Shown piece by piece: positions 43,738 to 53,788 of a DNA stretch of 64,000 nt. The DNA is from Bacteroidales bacterium UBA4788. GTDB lineage: Bacteria > Bacteroidota > Bacteroidia > Bacteroidales > VadinHA17. Location of the stretch: the NCBI GenBank assembly GCA_002402965.1, contig DHGW01000002.1:26454-90453 (forward strand), in the 5' to 3' direction. A program made the translations under genes and the position numbers. Within the stretch, counting starts at the first letter, position 1. Each line of letters begins with the position of its first letter. The notes under the pieces are model-generated. The model saw only the letters and a program-made list of their open reading frames with translations. It did not search any database and was not told the origin of the DNA.

Positions 43738-45519
43738 TTACTCTTCCGAAAACTGTCTGAGCAGTTCTCGGTACGCGGAGAAGATTCTCGATTTGGAGAT
43801 AAATCCAACGTAGCGACCTTTATCCAGCACCGGAAGGTTCCAGGCACCGGTTTGTTCGAAGGCTTCAAGCACAGCGTCTCCCCTTTCGTTAAGGTCGATA
43901 TACGAAGGCGGAATGGTCATCAGGTCCCTGACAGTCAGTTTGTCATACAGGTCAGGTTTGAACATCTTGTTACGGACATCATCGAGAAGAACGACCCCTT
44001 CGAGTATACCGAACTCATCTACCACCGGGAAGAGGTTGCGGTTTGATCTGGCTATCTGTTTGACCAGGTCGCCGAGGTTGCCCTCAGGGTTGACCGTGAG
44101 CAAGTCTTTCTCCACCTCTTTTGTCCAGTCGAGCAGCGTCATCACCGCCTTGTCCTTGTCATGTGTTATCAGTTCTCCGCTCAAAGCGAGTTGTTCATTG
44201 TATATAGAATGCTTCTGGAATGACCGTTTTGTGACAAATGCCACGGTGGATGTCATGATCAGCGGGATGAGGAGCCCGTACCCCTCTGTAATCTCAGCGA
44301 TTAGGAATATTGCCGTAAGGGGGGCGTGCAGGACGGCTGCGAAGACGCCAGCCATTGCAGTGAGAGTGAAGCTGCTTTCCACCAATGCAATATCGAACAG
44401 GTGGTTCATGAGGCTGGAGAAGAAGTAGCCTGCCACTCCTCCTGTGAAGAGGACCGGTGCCACTATACCTCCCACCCCGCCGGCACCATTGGTGGAGGCT
44501 GTTGCTACCACCTTGAGCAACAGGAGACCGGCCATAAGTACTGCGAAGCCCCAGAACCCAGAGGCAATCTCACCAAACATCACAGTACCAGGGACACTGC
44601 CGCTCTCGGCATTAAGCAGAAGCATTACAGTCTCGTATCCTTCGCCGTAGAGCACAGGGTAGAAATAGATAAGAGCTCCCAGGATCAGCCCTCCGAGAAT
44701 CATCCTGACCCATCTGTTTTTAATCCTGCCATAGAGTTTTTCTATCCCGATTGTCGCCCTGGTAAAGTAAAGGCCAACCAACCCGCAGAAGACTCCCAGG
44801 ATAAGGTAATAGGGCAGCTCACTGAGAATGAGGCCCTGCTTCACCTGGAAGGAAAACAGCACGTTGTCGCCCATAAAGAAGAAGGCGACCGTGGCTGCCG
44901 TGACGGAGGAGATCAGTAGTGGCACTATCGATGACATCGTCAGGTCGAGCATCAGCACCTCAAGGGTGAAGAGGATTCCTCCGATGGGAGCCTTGAAGAT
45001 ACCGGAGATTGCACCTGCCACGCCGCACCCGAGCAGCAACGTCACGTACTTATAATTGAGTTTGAAGTACTTGGCTATATTCGATCCTATAGATGCACCG
45101 GTAAGCACTATCGGTGCCTCCGCTCCCACTGATCCGCCAAAACCTATTGTGAGTGAACTTGTGAGAATTGATGACCAGTTGTTATGTGGTTTGATATAGC
45201 TCTTTCGTCTTGAGATTGCATAAAGCACCCTGCTTATCCCGTGTGATATGTTGTCACGCACAAGGTACTTAACAGCAAGGACTGTCAGAAATATCCCGAA
45301 CAGCGGGTATGCAAGTGAAAGAACTCCCCCGGCACCATGCATTACTCCCTGGGTGAAGAGAACGTGGGTAAAGTGAATGGCATTCTTCATCACCACCGCT
45401 GCCAGGGCACTGACAAGTCCGACAAGGAAACTGAGCAGGTAAATCAAGGTATTCTGCTCCGTAAGAAAAGTTTTTAGCTGTCGTATATGCCTTATAAACA
45501 GAGTCTTAAATGCAACCAC
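43738..45519 (-). CDS. ClC-type chloride channel or transporter with CBS pair
   Basis: 593 residues from GTG 45519. Longer upstream reading gives no family sequence and would run into the promoter of the M16 gene. The membrane part has the selectivity and gate motif G-G-S-V-G-A-E-A-P (usual G-x-E-G-P) with the gating Glu. The C-terminal 140 residues form two CBS domains (V-V-D-E-F-G-I-L-E-G-V and P-V-L-D-K-G-R-Y-V-G-F). It moves chloride, possibly in exchange for protons, and is regulated by nucleotides through CBS. Confidence 0.88.
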   Translation of the reverse strand: MVAFKTLFIRHIRQLKTFLTEQNTLIYLLSFLVGLVSALAAVVMKNAIHFTHVLFTQGVMHGAGGVLSLAYPLFGIFLTVLAVKYLVRDNISHGISRVLYAISRRKSYIKPHNNWSSILTSSLTIGFGGSVGAEAPIVLTGASIGSNIAKYFKLNYKYVTLLLGCGVAGAISGIFKAPIGGILFTLEVLMLDLTMSSIVPLLISSVTAATVAFFFMGDNVLFSFQVKQGLILSELPYYLILGVFCGLVGLYFTRATIGIEKLYGRIKNRWVRMILGGLILGALIYFYPVLYGEGYETVMLLLNAESGSVPGTVMFGEIASGFWGFAVLMAGLLLLKVVATASTNGAGGVGGIVAPVLFTGGVAGYFFSSLMNHLFDIALVESSFTLTAMAGVFAAVLHAPLTAIFLIAEITEGYGLLIPLIMTSTVAFVTKRSFQKHSIYNEQLALSGELITHDKDKAVMTLLDWTKEVEKDLLTVNPEGNLGDLVKQIARSNRNLFPVVDEFGILEGVVLLDDVRNKMFKPDLYDKLTVRDLMTIPPSYIDLNERGDAVLEAFEQTGAWNLPVLDKGRYVGFISKSRIFSAYRELLRQFSEE

Positions 45520-45560
45520 AGTGAATTTGAATAATCTATAATTCACAAATATAGAATAAA

Positions 45561-45592
45561 TTGAGGAGCAGATGTTTATTTTGGTAAGTTTG
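45561..45592 (+). promoter_or_regulatory. Bacteroidota-type promoter before the M16 operon
   Basis: TTG (45561-45563), 21 bases, then TAAGTTTG (45585-45592), a match to TTTG-N19..21-TAnnTTTG. Transcription would start a few bases before the ATG at 45608, which supports that start over an upstream one at 45572. Confidence 0.5.
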
Positions 45593-45607
45593 CCATATTT
45601 TGCATTT

Positions 45608-46849
45608 ATGATAAGATTTGAACGGCACACGCTTGCCAACGGACTGAGGATGACAGTGCACCGTGATGAGGGTACACCCATGGCGACCACCGATATCCTA
45701 TATGATGCCGGCGCGAGAGACGAGGACCCCGGCGCCACCGGGTTTGCTCATCTCTTTGAACACCTGATGTTCGAAGGCACACCCCGCATCCCCTTCTTCG
45801 ATGTTCCCGTAATGATGGCCGGCGGAGAGAACAATGCCTTCACAAACAATGACATTACCAACTATTACATAACTTTGCCTGCCAATAACCTGGAGACTGC
45901 TTTCTGGCTTGAATCTGACAGGATGAGGGGGCTTGACCTGCATGAAGAGAGAGTGAACAACCAGAAGAGTGTTGTCACGGAAGAATTCAGGCAGCGGTAT
46001 CTTAACCAGCCTTACGGCGACCTGCTGTTGCTGCTGAGGCCCCTGGCCTACCGGATTCACCCTTACAGGTGGTCTGCCATTGGCATGGATATCAGTCACA
46101 TTGAAAGGGCAGACAGTGCCTCGGCAAGGCGGTTTTATGACAGGTTCTACACTCCGTCCAACGCGATCCTGAGTGTTGCCGGCAATGTTGATCCGGATAA
46201 GGTGTTTACTCTGGCAGAGAAATGGTTTGGAGAGATTCCCGCTGGAGTGAAACATAGCAGGAGCCTGCCTGTGGAGCCGGAGCAGGATGAGCGCCGTGAG
46301 CTAACAGTGCACCGTCCGGTCCCGTCCGCTCACCTGACAATGGCCTTTCATACCGGTGCAAGGATTAGCCGCGACTTCTACGTTCTTGATCTTCTGACAG
46401 ATATCCTTGCCGGCTGTGACTCTGCGCGTTTTCCCTCAATACTGGTAAGAAAGAAGGAGCTATTCAGCGATGCCGACATTTATATCTCAGGCGAAGCCGA
46501 TCCCGGACTCGTTATCTTCAGTGGCAGACTGAAGGACGGTGTTGACATCAGGAAGGCGGAGGAGGCGGTAACTGACGAACTGAGGAGGGTTGCAGACGAC
46601 CGCGTCTCCGTCGCCGAGCTTGAGAAAGCACGAAACAGGTACGAGTCGCACCGCCTGATGTCATACATGAATGCTGCCAACAAGGCGTTCAACCTGGCCT
46701 ATCACGAGGTGCTCGGTGATGCTGCAGGCATCAATACCGAGAAGGAACAATACATGAGCGTGACGGAGGAGGAGATTACCGCTGCCTCACAACTCACCTT
46801 CAGGCCTGAGAACTGCAGTGTGATACATTACCTACCGGAGAAGAGATGA
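45608..46849 (+). CDS. M16 metallopeptidase, active subunit
   Basis: 413 residues. The inverted zinc motif HLFEH is at residues 48-52, with the M-A-T-T-D-I-L-Y-D-A-G-A-R-D-E strand before it and the E-E-F-R-Q-R segment some 75 residues on, which holds the third ligand. No signal peptide is clear. It is coupled through ATGA to a second M16 protein that lacks the motif, the usual heterodimer of a catalytic and a non-catalytic half. It degrades unfolded or small peptides. Confidence 0.92.
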   Translation: MIRFERHTLANGLRMTVHRDEGTPMATTDILYDAGARDEDPGATGFAHLFEHLMFEGTPRIPFFDVPVMMAGGENNAFTNNDITNYYITLPANNLETAFWLESDRMRGLDLHEERVNNQKSVVTEEFRQRYLNQPYGDLLLLLRPLAYRIHPYRWSAIGMDISHIERADSASARRFYDRFYTPSNAILSVAGNVDPDKVFTLAEKWFGEIPAGVKHSRSLPVEPEQDERRELTVHRPVPSAHLTMAFHTGARISRDFYVLDLLTDILAGCDSARFPSILVRKKELFSDADIYISGEADPGLVIFSGRLKDGVDIRKAEEAVTDELRRVADDRVSVAELEKARNRYESHRLMSYMNAANKAFNLAYHEVLGDAAGINTEKEQYMSVTEEEITAASQLTFRPENCSVIHYLPEKR

Positions 46850-48132
46850 AAGTGACAGACGGATACAGAGTACCTGAGATCATAACCCCCTCGGCCGGAG
46901 ACACCTCCTTTCCCGCGATGGTAAGACTTGGGAATGGCGTGCCGGTCTACTTTGTAGGCAATGGTACGGTTGACATTATGAGGATCGAGTTTGTCTTCCG
47001 GGCCGGACAGGTGATGGAGGATGTGCACCTTGCTGCCTCGTCAGCCAACGCCATGCTCACCGAGGGCACCATGAGCCATGACGCTGCAACCATAAATGAC
47101 CTTATTGACAGCACGGGGGCAGCGCTGAGCCATACTGCTGACAAGGAGACTGCAGGGCTGGTGACGGTGACGCTGACAAGGAAGCTGGATGAGGTAATGG
47201 CTCTGGCCGCGGAAGTGCTTTTTCGTCCCTCCTTCCCCGATAATGAGTTCCGGATGCTGACGGATAAAAGAGTGCAGGCATTCCTCACGGGGCGACAGAG
47301 GACGTCAGTAATCGCCAGGGAGGCTTTTTATGAGTCGCTCTGCGGTGCCATGAATCCTTACGGCCGGATTACCAGTGAGAACGATTACCGGTCCCTGACC
47401 ACCGGCGATTTGCGTACCTTTCATGAAAAGCATTACAGGACCGGAAACATGTATATCACTGTGGCGGGTATGGAACCAGAACGGGCACTTCCCTTCATCG
47501 ATAAGCATTTCAGTGAAAAGGTCAGAGAGGGGTGGATCCGGCCCGAAGTGCCACCATTGAGTTATGAGACTGCAAAGCCCGGAACGATTTTCCGTGAGAT
47601 TACCAACTCCGTTCAGAGTACAGTAAGGATTGGCTGGAAGGGAATCACCCGAAACAATCCCGATTACCAGGGACTCCAGGTTGCGACCATGATCCTGGGA
47701 GGCTACTTCGGATCAAGGCTTATGCGTAAGATCAGGGAAGAAAAGGGTTACACCTACGGCATCCAGGCTGTTGCGGGAGCCTTCAGGAGCTTAGGTTACA
47801 TTACAATCATGACCGACGTTGCCAATGAATACCGCGATGCCACCCTGAGCGAGATAAGGAAGGAGATTGATAAGCTCCGGAAGGAGGAGGTGAGCAGCGA
47901 AGAGATGGCTTTGGTAAGAAATCATCTCATGGGTGAGATCGCCCGCATGTTTGACGGTCCTTTCTCTGTCGCCGAGGCAATAAGGGGTGTCATTGACTAT
48001 GAGGCCGGGGAGGACTACTACACCCGGTTTGCAGAGACAGTGAAAACGATCACCCCGGTCAAAATAAAGGAGCTCTTCAGCACGTATTTCAATATTGATG
48101 AAGCATTTGAGATCATAGCCGGCGCCCGATGA
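46846..48132 (+). CDS. M16 family non-catalytic subunit
   Basis: 428 residues. The fold is the same as the upstream gene (R-I-E-F-V-F-R-A-G-Q near residue 45; R-x-I-R-E-E-K-G-Y-T-Y-G near residue 295), but no HxxEH occurs where it is expected, and M-L-T-E-G-T is kept. The R/Y pair in the second motif is the hallmark of the partner subunit that completes the substrate cavity. The start overlaps the upstream stop and its stop overlaps the next gene, both as ATGA. Confidence 0.9.
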   Translation: MKVTDGYRVPEIITPSAGDTSFPAMVRLGNGVPVYFVGNGTVDIMRIEFVFRAGQVMEDVHLAASSANAMLTEGTMSHDAATINDLIDSTGAALSHTADKETAGLVTVTLTRKLDEVMALAAEVLFRPSFPDNEFRMLTDKRVQAFLTGRQRTSVIAREAFYESLCGAMNPYGRITSENDYRSLTTGDLRTFHEKHYRTGNMYITVAGMEPERALPFIDKHFSEKVREGWIRPEVPPLSYETAKPGTIFREITNSVQSTVRIGWKGITRNNPDYQGLQVATMILGGYFGSRLMRKIREEKGYTYGIQAVAGAFRSLGYITIMTDVANEYRDATLSEIRKEIDKLRKEEVSSEEMALVRNHLMGEIARMFDGPFSVAEAIRGVIDYEAGEDYYTRFAETVKTITPVKIKELFSTYFNIDEAFEIIAGAR

Positions 48133-49592
48133 AGCTGCTCAGACAGATTGCGATGATGTTCCTGACAGTAGTTTTATCCGGTACCCTGTCAGGCCAGGAT
48201 GAAATACGACCTCTTTCACCAGTTCTTGATATGGTCACCGTTGATCCGGCAACAGGCTTTGCTACGCTGCGGTGGATCCCGTCCACGTCACCGGATGTGG
48301 GCAGCTACGTGGTCTACATAGATGAGGGAGCAACTGCACCGGCAATTGACACCATCCGTTCACCCTTCATCACCGAATATACGCACACTGCATCAGCCGC
48401 AAGGTACAGGAGTGTCACATACGTTGTAGCAGCAATCGATTCATCCCTGAATGTCAGTCCCCTGAGCAATCCCCTGAGTACCGTCTGGCTCCTGGCCGTA
48501 AACGACGCATGCAACGGTAAGATCACCGTCACATGGACACCCTACGCAAATCAGCGTCATCCTGCTACAAGCCAGGTGCTTCACATCACGTCAGGATCGG
48601 GATCTTTTATTTCCGACCAGAACTTGCAACCGTCTGAGGAATCATACTCTTTCACCGGTTATGAACCTGATACTGAGTATTGTTTCCATGTCACTGCCAA
48701 CGACGGCAGCGGGTCACTCTCGTCTTCCAACAGGGCTTGTGTCACCACTGGAAGCGAGGCAGCACCGTCATGGATCAGCATTGATGCCATAGCCGTTGAG
48801 GGAGGCGGGATAACAGCCTCGGCCGGTTATGATCAGGCCTCGGACATGGTTAATTACCGTCTGCTTCGCTATAATCCGGTCATCTCCCTGTGGGAGCAGG
48901 CGGCCTCTGCCACAGGTGCGGCCGGGAGGGTTCTTTTCACTGTGCCATCAGCTGACACTGCAACTGTCCGGCTATACAGGGTTGCGGCCGTCAACAGTTG
49001 CGGCCTGGATGCGACACTGTCAGAGCCGGCACGAAATATACTCCTGGAAGCAGCCTCTACCGGGATTCGCATCGAACTGCAATGGAACAGGCCTCTTCCA
49101 GGCGGGGCAGAGCTCTACTCGGTATGGCGTAACGCAGGAGAGGGTATGCAGGAGGTTGCCCAGGCACTCACTGACACCGTCTGGTCGGAAGAGTACGCAA
49201 CAGTCGCCATGGACATGTCTGCTTCTGCAGTGATTTACCGAGTTACAGCATCGGATCCTTCCTTGCCCCCGGGAACACCCTTCCACCGTTCCTCAGCAGC
49301 AAGTATAGAGGGCACTGATAACGTCTATATGCCCAATGCATTCACTCCAGGCAGAGGCGGCGAGAACGCCTTCTTCAGGCCTGAATTCGCCTTCATCCCC
49401 GGAGAATATGATTTCCGTGTCTATTCACGGAACGGACTATTGCTCTTCAGCACCACTGACCATGGTGAAGGATGGGATGGAAGGTACAACGGTACACCGA
49501 TGCCTTCAGGAGTGTACCTGTGGAGTCTAAGGATCATGGCACCGTCGGGTCGCAGGGTGATAAGGAACGGTACGGTAACTATACTACCATGA
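48129..49592 (+). CDS. Secreted fibronectin III protein with T9SS type-B sorting domain
   Basis: 487 residues with a signal peptide ending at L-S-G-Q. Three fibronectin-like beta domains follow (W-x-P repeats, G-Y-E-P-D-T-E-Y near residue 180). The last 90 residues (M-P-N-A-F-T-P, Y-D-F-R-V-Y-S-R-N-G, G-W-D-G-R-Y-N-G, P-S-G-V-Y-L-W) are the gliding-motility-associated C-terminal domain that directs type IX secretion. The genome should therefore hold a T9SS, not seen in this window. It is coupled to the M16 pair by ATGA. Confidence 0.88.
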   Translation: MKLLRQIAMMFLTVVLSGTLSGQDEIRPLSPVLDMVTVDPATGFATLRWIPSTSPDVGSYVVYIDEGATAPAIDTIRSPFITEYTHTASAARYRSVTYVVAAIDSSLNVSPLSNPLSTVWLLAVNDACNGKITVTWTPYANQRHPATSQVLHITSGSGSFISDQNLQPSEESYSFTGYEPDTEYCFHVTANDGSGSLSSSNRACVTTGSEAAPSWISIDAIAVEGGGITASAGYDQASDMVNYRLLRYNPVISLWEQAASATGAAGRVLFTVPSADTATVRLYRVAAVNSCGLDATLSEPARNILLEAASTGIRIELQWNRPLPGGAELYSVWRNAGEGMQEVAQALTDTVWSEEYATVAMDMSASAVIYRVTASDPSLPPGTPFHRSSAASIEGTDNVYMPNAFTPGRGGENAFFRPEFAFIPGEYDFRVYSRNGLLLFSTTDHGEGWDGRYNGTPMPSGVYLWSLRIMAPSGRRVIRNGTVTILP

Positions 49593-49621
49593 GAGCCGGA
49601 ATTAGAATGACCCGATTTTCG

Positions 49622-49629
49622 TATCTTTG
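49622..49629 (+). promoter_or_regulatory. TATCTTTG box before the ppGpp synthetase gene
   Basis: Exact TAnnTTTG match 24 bases upstream of the ATG at 49654. It agrees with the use of that start and not the upstream ATG at 49627. The -33 region has only TTAG. Confidence 0.45.
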
Positions 49630-49653
49630 TCACTCCTATGCAGGTTATTACCG

Positions 49654-51915
49654 ATGGTAAAAACTAAGACGAAAATATTCACCCCGGAAGATATCAGCCG
49701 CATTGAATCAGAGTACAGCCTGCTCACTGACAACCTGTACAGGTGTGACAAAGCAGGAGACAGGGAACTGATTGACAAGGCCTTCAGGTTTGCCAACGAA
49801 GCACACCGGGATATGTACCGCAATTCCGGCGAGCCCTACATCATTCACCCGATAAACGTAGCACGGATTGTTAACCAGGAGATTGGTCTCGGTTCCAAGT
49901 CAGTTGCTGCTGCCCTCCTGCACGACGTGGTTGAGGATACCGGCATACCGTTGGAGGAGATTACCAAACAGTTCGGGCCAAAGATTGCCTCCCTGATTGA
50001 CGGACTGACGAAGATCTCAGGTACGTACAACCAGGAGACCAACTCGCTGCAGGCAGAGAATTTCCGCAAGATGCTCATGACCCTTTCTGACGATTTCAGG
50101 GTCATTCTCATAAAGATAGCTGACAGGCTTCACAACATGCGCACTCTGGACTCGATGCCAGAGCACAAGCGGATGAAGATAGCAGGTGAGACGACATATC
50201 TTTATGCACCACTGGCTCACCGCCTGGGACTCTTTGCCATCAAGACGGAGCTTGAAGACCTTAGCTTCAAGTTCAGGCATCCCCGCATCTATGATGAGAT
50301 CGCCCGCAAGGTCAAGATGGATGAAAAGAAGAACCTTGCGCTCATAAACAGGTTCAGTCTGCCAATAATTGAGGAGCTCAACAACAACAATATCATTTTT
50401 GACATATCCGGCCGCTTCAAGTCGATCTATTCTATCTGGAAGAAGATGCAGACGAAGAACGTCCCCTTTGAGGAGGTTTATGATCTCCTGGCGGTAAGGA
50501 TTGTATTCGAGCCCGGCCCGGAGATGAGTGAGAGGGCTCAGTGCTGGCAGATATATTCGCTTATCACTGACATTTACACGCCCAAGCCTGACAGGCTCCG
50601 TGACTGGATCAGCAGGCCCAAACCAAACGGATATGAAGCTCTGCACCTTACGGTAATGGGGCCAGAGGGACGCTGGGTTGAGGTTCAGATACGAAGTCAG
50701 CGTATGGATGACATCGCTGAGAGAGGATTTGCAGCACACTGGAAGTACAAGGGAGACACCTCGCAGACGGAGAATGAACTGGACAAGTGGCTGAAACACA
50801 TCAGGGAGATGCTTGCCAACCCGATGTCTGATCCTCTCACTTTCCTTGACGAGTTCAAGATGAGTCTCTTCTCATCCGAAATAATGGTCTTCACTCCCAA
50901 GGGGTTGCTTGTCAACCTCCCCAAGGGAGCCTCGGCACTGGACTTCGCCTACGAGATTCATACTGACATCGGAAATCATGCCATTGGTGCCAAGGTAAAC
51001 TATAAGCTCTCTCCTCTCTCGACGACGCTGCAAAGCGGTGACCAGGTTGAAATAATTACATCAAACATAGCCAGGCCCGAGAAGGAATGGCTTGATTATG
51101 CGCATACTCCGAAGGCGAAGAATGCAATAAAGGATGCCCTGCGGGACCAGTCGACTGACCGGATCCAGAAAGGAATGGAGATGCTCGAGAAGAGGCTGAG
51201 TGAACTTGGCATTCTCCCGAACTCTGACATCATCAAGAAGATGCTCGACAACTACGAGCTCCTCAACAAGGATGAGCTTTATTCACGTATCGGGCTGGGG
51301 CTGATAAACCTGGATGAACTGCGCAAAATACTGAAGAAGGCACCAGAAGGGAGCCTCCGTAAATACTGGAGACTGGCCATTGGAGGTGTGACACGCATAG
51401 GCTCAGGGACCAGGGAGACTCCTTCCCTTCCTGAAATGATAGACAAGAATCACCCTTATCTTCTGCGAGAAAATGTTGACAATACAGGCAACTCATATGT
51501 CATAGCCAGCTGTTGTCAGCCTATTCCGGGTGATGAGGTTGTCGGCTATCTTGATCACTCCAACTCGATTATTGTTCACAAGCCCAAATGCCCTGCGGCG
51601 GTCAAGCTTATGTCAAGCGAAGGCAACAGGATCATTCAGGTCAGGTGGACCATTCACAAGCTTGCCTCCTTCCTGGCAAGAATAAGCATCAACGGTATTG
51701 ACAGGATGGCTCTTGTGAGCGAGGTGACCACCATTATCTCCAAGGAATTGAATGTCAACATACGCAACATCAACGTATCAGTCTATGACGGCATCTTCGA
51801 GGGTACCATTGACCTGTACGTCCATCACACGCGTGACCTCAACAACCTTATCATGCAGCTCTCGAACATTAAGGGTATTGCCAGTGTGAAGAGGATTGAG
51901 GAATTCATAGAATAA
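49654..51915 (+). CDS. Bifunctional (p)ppGpp synthetase/hydrolase
   Basis: 753 residues, RelA/SpoT type. The hydrolase HD domain keeps His90-Asp91 and the E-D pair (HDVVEDTG). The synthetase domain near residues 240-370 shows Y-E-A-L-H-L-T-V and E-V-Q-I-R-S. A TGS domain (about 400-460) and a C-terminal ACT domain follow. It sets alarmone levels in starvation. A Bacteroidota promoter box precedes it and a Fur-type gene follows. Confidence 0.95.
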   Translation: MVKTKTKIFTPEDISRIESEYSLLTDNLYRCDKAGDRELIDKAFRFANEAHRDMYRNSGEPYIIHPINVARIVNQEIGLGSKSVAAALLHDVVEDTGIPLEEITKQFGPKIASLIDGLTKISGTYNQETNSLQAENFRKMLMTLSDDFRVILIKIADRLHNMRTLDSMPEHKRMKIAGETTYLYAPLAHRLGLFAIKTELEDLSFKFRHPRIYDEIARKVKMDEKKNLALINRFSLPIIEELNNNNIIFDISGRFKSIYSIWKKMQTKNVPFEEVYDLLAVRIVFEPGPEMSERAQCWQIYSLITDIYTPKPDRLRDWISRPKPNGYEALHLTVMGPEGRWVEVQIRSQRMDDIAERGFAAHWKYKGDTSQTENELDKWLKHIREMLANPMSDPLTFLDEFKMSLFSSEIMVFTPKGLLVNLPKGASALDFAYEIHTDIGNHAIGAKVNYKLSPLSTTLQSGDQVEIITSNIARPEKEWLDYAHTPKAKNAIKDALRDQSTDRIQKGMEMLEKRLSELGILPNSDIIKKMLDNYELLNKDELYSRIGLGLINLDELRKILKKAPEGSLRKYWRLAIGGVTRIGSGTRETPSLPEMIDKNHPYLLRENVDNTGNSYVIASCCQPIPGDEVVGYLDHSNSIIVHKPKCPAAVKLMSSEGNRIIQVRWTIHKLASFLARISINGIDRMALVSEVTTIISKELNVNIRNINVSVYDGIFEGTIDLYVHHTRDLNNLIMQLSNIKGIASVKRIEEFIE

Positions 51916-51932
51916 GAATTAGTTACAAGGTT

Positions 51933-51940
51933 AAGGAGGA
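51933..51940 (+). promoter_or_regulatory. Strong Shine-Dalgarno sequence for the Fur-family gene
   Basis: AAGGAGGA with six bases to the ATG at 51947. Such a strong site is rare in this window and fixes the start. Confidence 0.6.
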
Positions 51941-51946
51941 GCGTAA

Positions 51947-52393
51947 ATGTCAAACGATGATGCAAGGTCGGTGGTCAGGCAGGTCTTCACGGAATACCTG
52001 GCTTCTCATTCCCTGAGGAAAACACCTGAGCGGTATGCCATCCTGGACGAAATCTATTCGAGAGAGGGGCACTTCGATATTGAATCGCTTTTCGACTTTA
52101 TGAAGAACAAGAATTATCGCGTTTCGAGGGCTACACTCTACAACACCATTGATCTGCTGATCGACTGCAAGCTGGTTACCAGGCACAAGTTCGGCCGGAA
52201 CCAGGCTCAGTATGAAAGGACTTACCGTACCGGGCAGCATGATCATCTGATTGACACCCGGTCAGGTAAAGTGATTGAGTTCAGTGATCCGCGGATAAAT
52301 GACATAATAAGGAGCGCATGCGAGGAGAACTCTTTCGTGCCGCATCATTATGCGTTGTATGTCTACGGCATCCAGGAAAAGGACCGTGGGTGA
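51947..52393 (+). CDS. Fur-family transcriptional regulator
   Basis: 148 residues: an N-terminal winged helix ([11 protein letters not shown] near residue 60) and a C-terminal dimer domain. Where Fur has H-H-H-x-x-C-x-x-C-G, this protein reads [11 protein letters not shown], so the structural zinc cysteines are missing; other metal ligands (H-D-H and H-H near the end) remain. It probably senses iron, zinc or peroxide. It lies 31 bases after the ppGpp gene and 129 before purA. Confidence 0.88.
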   Translation: MSNDDARSVVRQVFTEYLASHSLRKTPERYAILDEIYSREGHFDIESLFDFMKNKNYRVSRATLYNTIDLLIDCKLVTRHKFGRNQAQYERTYRTGQHDHLIDTRSGKVIEFSDPRINDIIRSACEENSFVPHHYALYVYGIQEKDRG

Positions 52394-52522
52394 AAAGGAT
52401 GTAACCCGGGACCGTTTATCAGGCTTTCCCCTATTTTTTAACAATCGCTGTTTTCATGCCGCTGAGGAGGATTTTTTTCGTAAATTCGAACCTGATTTTG
52501 TCTAATCAGGAATTTCTGCCTA

Positions 52523-53785
52523 ATGAAGATTGACATTTTGCTGGGCCTCCAATGGGGAGATGAGGGTAAGGGAAAAATTGTGGATGCTTTAACCCCTCAG
52601 TATGACATCGTCGCGAGGTTCCAGGGCGGACCAAACGCCGGACACACTATTGAGTTTCACGGGGCGAAGCATGTGCTTCACCTGATTCCCTCAGGGATCT
52701 TTCATGAAGATAAGATCAACATTATTGGTAATGGTCTGGTGGTTGACCCTGTTGTTTTCCGCCGCGAGGTTGAGAGTCTTGGAATAGATATTGCCATGGT
52801 TCGGGAGAGGCTGCTCATCTCTCTGAAAGCGCACCTGATCATGCCCACTCACAAGCTTCTGGATGCCGCCCATGAGACCTCGCTTGGTGATGCAAAGATA
52901 GGCTCCACCCTCAGGGGGATTGGTCCGGCATACACTGACAAGGCCTCGCGCAACGGACTGAGGGTAGGTGATCTTTTCAGAAAGGATTTCAGGGAGATTT
53001 ACCGTTCGCGTGTGAACGAACACCTGAGGATGCTGCAGGGTTACGGCTACAGCAATGATCTCAAGGTCCTGGAGGAGGAGTGGTTTGAATCGGTGGATTT
53101 TCTCAGAGGGTTCACTACCGTCAATGCAGACTATCATATTGACATGGCACTTCAGGCTGGCAAACGGGTGCTTGCAGAGGGCGCACAGGGTACGATGCTT
53201 GACATCGATTTCGGCACATATCCCTTTGTCACTTCCTCGAATACCGTGGCAGCCGGTGCCTGCACTGGTTTAGGGGTAGCGCCCGGGCGGACCGGTGAGG
53301 TGTTTGGAATCTTCAAGGCCTATTGCACCAGGGTGGGCAGCGGACCCTTCCCAACAGAGCTTGATGATGCTGACGGTCAGCTGATGCGTGACAGGGGCAA
53401 CGAATACGGAGCCACCACGGGCCGGTCGCGCCGCTGCGGATGGCTTGACCTGCCGGCTCTGAAATATGCCATCATGGTCAACGGTGTGACCAGGCTCTTC
53501 ATGATGAAGGCCGATGTGCTTTCAGGGTTCAGCGAAGTCAGAATCTGCAAATCATATACTGTCGGCGGGAAGGAGCAGACGGAACTGCCCTATTGCCTAT
53601 ATGACATAGAAGGACTCAACTACCTTACTTTCAAAGGATGGCAGTGTGATATCACAGGGTGCCGCAGCTGGGATGAACTGCCCGCTGAACTGAAGGAGTA
53701 TATCCAATACATTGAAAAGGAGACCGGAGTTCCCGTCACAATTGTCTCAGTGGGGCCTGACAGATCGGCCACAATCTACAGGTAA
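52523..53785 (+). CDS. purA: Adenylosuccinate synthetase
   Basis: 420 residues. The GTP loop W-G-D-E-G-K-G-K is at residues 11-18, the IMP site T-S-N-T-V-A-A-G near residue 236, and R-V-G-S-G-P-F-P-T-E is conserved. The enzyme commits IMP to AMP. Its stop is 3 bases from the end of the convergent SPOR lipoprotein gene. Confidence 0.96.
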   Translation: MKIDILLGLQWGDEGKGKIVDALTPQYDIVARFQGGPNAGHTIEFHGAKHVLHLIPSGIFHEDKINIIGNGLVVDPVVFRREVESLGIDIAMVRERLLISLKAHLIMPTHKLLDAAHETSLGDAKIGSTLRGIGPAYTDKASRNGLRVGDLFRKDFREIYRSRVNEHLRMLQGYGYSNDLKVLEEEWFESVDFLRGFTTVNADYHIDMALQAGKRVLAEGAQGTMLDIDFGTYPFVTSSNTVAAGACTGLGVAPGRTGEVFGIFKAYCTRVGSGPFPTELDDADGQLMRDRGNEYGATTGRSRRCGWLDLPALKYAIMVNGVTRLFMMKADVLSGFSEVRICKSYTVGGKEQTELPYCLYDIEGLNYLTFKGWQCDITGCRSWDELPAELKEYIQYIEKETGVPVTIVSVGPDRSATIYR

Positions 53786-53788
53786 ACG

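Noticed and set aside
49627..49653. ATG at 49627 as the start of the ppGpp enzyme
   Set aside because: It falls at the promoter-like TATCTTTG box and adds nine residues unlike the family; ATG 49654 is preferred.
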